DNA of 64,000 nt from Candidatus Gastranaerophilales bacterium. GTDB taxonomy: Bacteria > Cyanobacteriota > Vampirovibrionia > Gastranaerophilales > Gastranaerophilaceae. Shown here piece by piece: positions 61,201 to 64,000 of the stretch (position 1 is the stretch's first letter; each line of letters opens with the position of its first letter). Under the pieces are notes generated by a model. That model saw nothing but the letters and a program-made list of their open reading frames with translations, was not told the origin of the DNA and searched no databases. The position numbers were made by a program, and so were the translations under genes. Where the stretch lies: contig CALUXU010000002.1 in the NCBI GenBank assembly GCA_944324825.1, positions 1 to 64,000 on the forward strand, written 5' to 3'.

Positions 61201-62701
61201 GTGCTCTTAAAAGTCTTGCGTTTTCTTCTGCGCGTTCTACCGGATTCTTGATACTTTCAAGCATTTTGGTATCATAATCTGATTCCGTATAGCTTAATTT
61301 TGCCATATCGGTATTAGAATCCCAGGTTACGAATCCGCCTTCATCTTTAGGGCGAATTTCTATACCGGAGAATTTACACATAACCAGTGTACCCATAGGA
61401 GAATTCAAATCTATCTTATCGGATACCGGTCGGTTTTTGTTGATTGAGTTTAAGTTCTTGATATTTGCATCGTATTCATCCGGATCAATGATAAATGCAT
61501 TTGGAACCAGTGTATCGTCATGAGAATTGATTGCCAGATTATTGGTAACTTCTTCTCCTGTTTTAGAGTCTATAACAGTTACACCGGTTTTATCATAGCT
61601 TCTGATAACATTTTGATTATCCTTTTTTTGTTTATCGGATAACATTGAATCGTCATAAGGCTGGATATATGTCGGTTGTTTTGGATTGTATTCTTTGTTT
61701 TCGGTAACTTTTATTTGTCCGTTAGGAAGCTGTTCATATTTATGAGGTGAGTTTATCACTTTGTGGCGAAGATTTGTCATATTTTTAGGAACAACGCCAA
61801 GTCCTAACGCTGTATCTTGAAGTCCTTGCATTCTGAACATGTAGTATTCATGCGGTTTGTCATCAGGATTCATCCATTTGATTGCGTATTGGAAGTTAAC
61901 CCCTTCAAGACCTTGTGATGTGTATGCACTGTCTGAAACTAAGTTCATACCGTTTTTGAATAATTCTTTTTGTAATGAATCATAGTTATCAATGTTTCCT
62001 GTTTGGAACATTCTTTTTATCCAGTACTTGTGAGATGAAACATTGTCACCGCCGGTTGTTGGAAGTGCAATTACACGTTTGTAACCGATTTTTTTCAAAT
62101 CTTGAACTTTTTGTTGGATACCGGCTTGGTTTCCGTCAGCTTTGTTAGCAAATGTTCTTGAAAACTTTGATAAATCTTTTGCATTCGGATTTTTTATAAC
62201 ATCACCGGTATTGTCTTCATGAAAACCTGCGTATGTATAACCGGGATTGAATGAATCATCCATAACAAGATACATAGGTCCATGGAGTTTTACGGAGGTA
62301 CCGTTTGTTGTAAGAAGGTTGCAGCCGTCGCCGCAAAGTGATGCTGCATCATCTTTTGCATATTTAACAAATTTATTATCATGCTTATTAACTAATTTAT
62401 AACGGTAAGCTACAGGTTCGGATTTCTTTAATTTCAATTCTTTTCCAGGGTCAATAAACGTACCTTCAGGTTTGAGTTGTTTAGTGAAGTAAGGTTTCAT
62501 TTGTCCGTCTTGTTTTTTAACGGAATAAGAATAATCATAATCGTTTTTATTAACGTGATAAAACTCTACATAACAATCCCAATGTTTTGGATCGTATACA
62601 AAATTGAAATTGTATCCCGGCTTACCGGTATTTGATACACTGTGTTGATATCCCTTGAACCCGACATCTTGTGCCGATTGCATGCTTTTCTTAATTTCCA
62701 C
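58217..62701 (-). CDS. Giant GH13-like alpha-glucan enzyme with F-x-G motifs
   Basis: A 1494-residue protein with no signal peptide, starting at a GTG (AAGGAG 7 nt upstream). The GH13 outline is spread over the whole length: an early KKIGYKRVIALPTTGG...SHKYW and GMNLVSDSAY (regions I-like), Asp809 in GLDHRIDAAKDV as nucleophile, Glu899 in IILETG as acid/base, Asp971 in FGGNHDKPR, then AVPGNPTVYAGDD and a C-terminal beta domain. A large insertion (about 330-780) separates the first strands from the catalytic centre. VGFKG at 13-17 and TSFKG near the C-terminus repeat the shared motif. The family assignment is by motif; substrate unknown, probably alpha-glucan. Confidence 0.65.
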   Translation of the reverse strand: MEIKKSMQSAQDVGFKGYQHSVSNTGKPGYNFNFVYDPKHWDCYVEFYHVNKNDYDYSYSVKKQDGQMKPYFTKQLKPEGTFIDPGKELKLKKSEPVAYRYKLVNKHDNKFVKYAKDDAASLCGDGCNLLTTNGTSVKLHGPMYLVMDDSFNPGYTYAGFHEDNTGDVIKNPNAKDLSKFSRTFANKADGNQAGIQQKVQDLKKIGYKRVIALPTTGGDNVSSHKYWIKRMFQTGNIDNYDSLQKELFKNGMNLVSDSAYTSQGLEGVNFQYAIKWMNPDDKPHEYYMFRMQGLQDTALGLGVVPKNMTNLRHKVINSPHKYEQLPNGQIKVTENKEYNPKQPTYIQPYDDSMLSDKQKKDNQNVIRSYDKTGVTVIDSKTGEEVTNNLAINSHDDTLVPNAFIIDPDEYDANIKNLNSINKNRPVSDKIDLNSPMGTLVMCKFSGIEIRPKDEGGFVTWDSNTDMAKLSYTESDYDTKMLESIKNPVERAEENARLLRAHAGNRDMLTDGMRYWTKHVRNVHNEYTAKTLGKLNGSTEEIQDRINSLIYNRKDQKLPDEAALSDEAVENIFYGDYKLRDKEDVYDTALDKALMDTPLDSIEFADDTVGALSSPYLSKRSPDLEHIGESRYDAMLDDSFVVPEKYAKTYNKMNAVFTNQIHDFATKVLIDVDKNSDEKIFQNDSAKLTEYGQYIVPLVAGDIAKYAIIKSLVPSAEVKQLKDGKLTYDYDTLNQKATLDSMGIVGDSPEDEANQIINRIRKGTEELNGGDVSIVSRSIRDRFKNTNALSFRFAEAMVDKSGLGLDHRIDAAKDVADMDAVRNMDDTSDRQLSEVIEIWKPAIGAVKEENPSSAILSEFTDLYDTMKATYGTHENVKAQKNNPRARFKDAENISRTIILETGMNSEANYGHFFTAGINTFGKDFVKQGGVDNENNNTTEEARVGLLAGALDRFADMPVDYVQNAYTFGGNHDKPRMAECYGLDMALFHSNLNNHTTEDEIEHRRTAYKIMNDMLFDSDLEKPNPEYGNRTGEDIVKNSDDYFNNVSPMAIAKGDWLRSSIGIANNIMKEERLAKAKDDNQRKEIEEDSNRIYAALSKSIKDVVNGDFYLNGENPNKDKEVADSYKKQLEKDGFGAKDFITAFDIVEQQANAKYELRDKTYLNNPDARKRFVQLVEKIGIGIPAAKVRMYNQMIAAVPGNPTVYAGDDFAMTGYEEKNHNVYLQNRNIIPWDVVDENSPRYKKYIADHKKAIDGIVGTRNNDVDRRLEALNNGTMHKLEDVYGDSVDKKRPGKNLKCPAILTQAPDGSMAISVFNYNGIPLKNPLIGKDIKTEDDLNNLLNIKSTPVDIDRLMLRGSKSGENLEIPDGTKFYNIEESDPSYYESAHDDNGDCYLKRVFEENGNKKYEKVYVGAATAPEGVLRLYYQPDEVKAEINKVKELEKKYTPQDKNDKSDKTSFKGLKVRHYYNPQYNIAVANPYPPQKENKTGEKISIVSK

Positions 62702-62885
62702 TATGAAACTCCTTACCTTATATATAATAAAAACTCTGAACGCAATATATTGCTAGTTATAAGAGCCCACGTTACAAAATTTTACAAAATTTTTACAAGA
62801 TATTTTTATATTATTAACACTGTTCACACATAAACTTTTTACAAATAAGGATACTAAGAAAATATTTATAAAACAACAATAATTT

Positions 62886-64000
62886 TTACGGAACAAAATG
62901 AAGAAGGTATATTGTAACCAGAGAAAAATACACGAATAATCCGACCACATCAATTGTCGTAGCAATTACCGGCCCTGATGCAATAGCCGGATCAACCTTA
63001 AATTTTTTCAAAACAAAAGGTGTACAAGTCCCGATAATTGTTGCCGTAGTCATATTGATAACCATGGCAAGACCTACGATAACACCCAATGCAACGCTAT
63101 GCTGCCATCTTGATGTAACAAGGGTAACAAGAGCTCCGAATACAACCCCGATTAATAAACCGATTGCCGCTTCTCTGAATATATGATACATTGCAGATTT
63201 CAAATTGACCTGACCTGTAGACAAACCGCGCACCATCAGCGTAATACTCTGGGTTCCGATATTTCCTCCAAGACCCGCCAATAACGGCATAAATATCGCA
63301 ATAATAGGAAGAGCGTGTAATGTGCCGTCAAAAAAGTTTGCAACATTTACCGCAATAAATTCACCTATTAATGTGATGAAAAGCCAAGGAGTTCTTGCTT
63401 TAACCGCATGAAGAATATTCCCGGATAAAATATCGTCCTCGTCCTCAACCATTTCGGTTGCGATACCTGATGATGTATAAATTTCGTCAGTTGTTTCTTC
63501 TTCCACGATATCTTGAGCATCATCCCAGGTTACAATCCCTTTCAGTCTGTTATATAAATCAACAACAGGGAGTGCATTGAATTGATACTTCATAAACTCA
63601 TCAGCGATATAATCCTGAAGGTCGTCTACGTGAAGCTTTACGATATCACGAGTCATTATATCAACAACTTTTTGGTGCACCGGAGATGTTAAGAGTTTTC
63701 TTAAAGAAACAACCCCCATCAAATGATTTTGTTTATCGACAACGTATACGTAATACAAATCCATATTGTCTTTTTCCGCTTTAACCCGAATGGTATTCAA
63801 GACCCCTTCGACATCCATATCGGTGGAAACAGTCAAAACGAGAGGGTTCATAATCCCGCCGGCAGATTCTTCGTTGTATGTTAAAAGTTCTCTTACCTCT
63901 GATGAAAACTTGTGCGGCAGTTTGTCAAGATATGATTCGGTATCGTCGTCCTCCATATCACCAAGTACGTCCGCCGCTTCATCGTGAGGCATCTTGGCAA
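62886..64000 (-). CDS. mgtE: Magnesium transporter MgtE (N-terminus beyond window)
   Basis: At least 371 residues of MgtE are encoded; the reading frame continues past 64000, so the first part of the N-domain is missing. Present are the end of the N-domain (MPHDEAADVLGDMEDDD...LLTYNEESAGGIM), two CBS domains (GVVSLRKLL; ALPVVDLYNRLKGIVTWDDA) and the five-helix pore (GEFIAVNVANFFDG, PLLAGLGGNIGTQS, GPVIATTIDVVGLFVYF). It gates Mg2+ uptake in response to cytosolic Mg2+. The 62702-62885 gap holds only A+T-rich promoter sequence. Confidence 0.93.
   Translation of the reverse strand, partial: AKMPHDEAADVLGDMEDDDTESYLDKLPHKFSSEVRELLTYNEESAGGIMNPLVLTVSTDMDVEGVLNTIRVKAEKDNMDLYYVYVVDKQNHLMGVVSLRKLLTSPVHQKVVDIMTRDIVKLHVDDLQDYIADEFMKYQFNALPVVDLYNRLKGIVTWDDAQDIVEEETTDEIYTSSGIATEMVEDEDDILSGNILHAVKARTPWLFITLIGEFIAVNVANFFDGTLHALPIIAIFMPLLAGLGGNIGTQSITLMVRGLSTGQVNLKSAMYHIFREAAIGLLIGVVFGALVTLVTSRWQHSVALGVIVGLAMVINMTTATIIGTCTPFVLKKFKVDPAIASGPVIATTIDVVGLFVYFSLVTIYLLHFVP

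Overview
The window is an A+T-rich bacterial chromosome segment. Its envelope genes are those of a diderm: kdsA (KDO synthesis), TonB-ExbB-ExbD, TolC, MlaD and an S-layer-homology (SLH) protein. Together with group 3 sigma, the MEP-pathway gene ispF and many lineage-restricted Asn/Lys-rich proteins carrying a short F-x-G/A motif, this best fits a gut non-photosynthetic cyanobacterial relative (Vampirovibrionia/Melainabacteria, order Gastranaerophilales). That placement is inference from gene content; there is no rRNA in the window.

Layout. 1-5.8 kb: short tyrosine recombinase, a Cys-His-Asp protein, DUF378, MCE protein, AlkD-like HEAT protein, a minimal kinase-like protein and a CoA-disulfide reductase-rhodanese fusion. 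5.8-7.8 kb: metal-response region in which a 19-Cys exported metallothionein-like gene with a CsoR-type operator sits between inverted repeat arms, followed by a DmeF-like CDF exporter and a convergent csoR. 7.9-11.8 kb: prepilin peptidase/sigma pair and a nudix-HAD-ispF-gloA operon. 11.8-17.8 kb: an unusually A+T-rich block with four unknown proteins (one with lethal-factor-like zinc protease residues) and a leaderless M16 peptidase. 17.8-25.6 kb: housekeeping (rbgA, rplS, kdsA, pheS, map, adk, gyrB). 25.7-28.3 kb: tandem C(X)5R phosphatase paralogues and a GH24-like protein. 28.4-37.4 kb: rbfA-truB-aminotransferase, GH57, MscS, ArsP_2-type exporter, DUF2971 and an orphan ABC permease. 37.5-41.7 kb: two VirB10-like-module secreted proteins and a Ton system with two ExbDs. 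41.8-48.6 kb: galE, an RTX-HlyD gene fusion with an internal stop, a glycosyltransferase remnant, a second glycosyltransferase, TolC and Ogt. 48.7-51.6 kb: repeat-rich zone around fic and tRNA-Leu, bracketed by a 129-bp perfect direct repeat that carries the tRNA 3' end. 51.6-58.2 kb: SLH protein, CJM1_0395-type protease, a 28-codon small gene, glnA, two HTH regulators. 58.2-64 kb: a 1494-residue GH13-like enzyme and mgtE (cut by the window end).

Three genome-level signals stand out. First, a recurrent promoter architecture with TATAAT ending about 6 nt before an ATG and no Shine-Dalgarno sequence implies leaderless mRNAs for a substantial set of genes. Second, a family of short repeats ending in GGGGTAAATG abuts gene 3' ends and even supplies stop codons. 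Third, several effector-like enzymes share an F-x-G/A tag, usually near the N-terminus. The strongest candidates for something undescribed are the inverted-repeat metallothionein cassette, the tRNA-associated fic islet, the self-contained 28-codon gene, and the tagged effector-like proteins.
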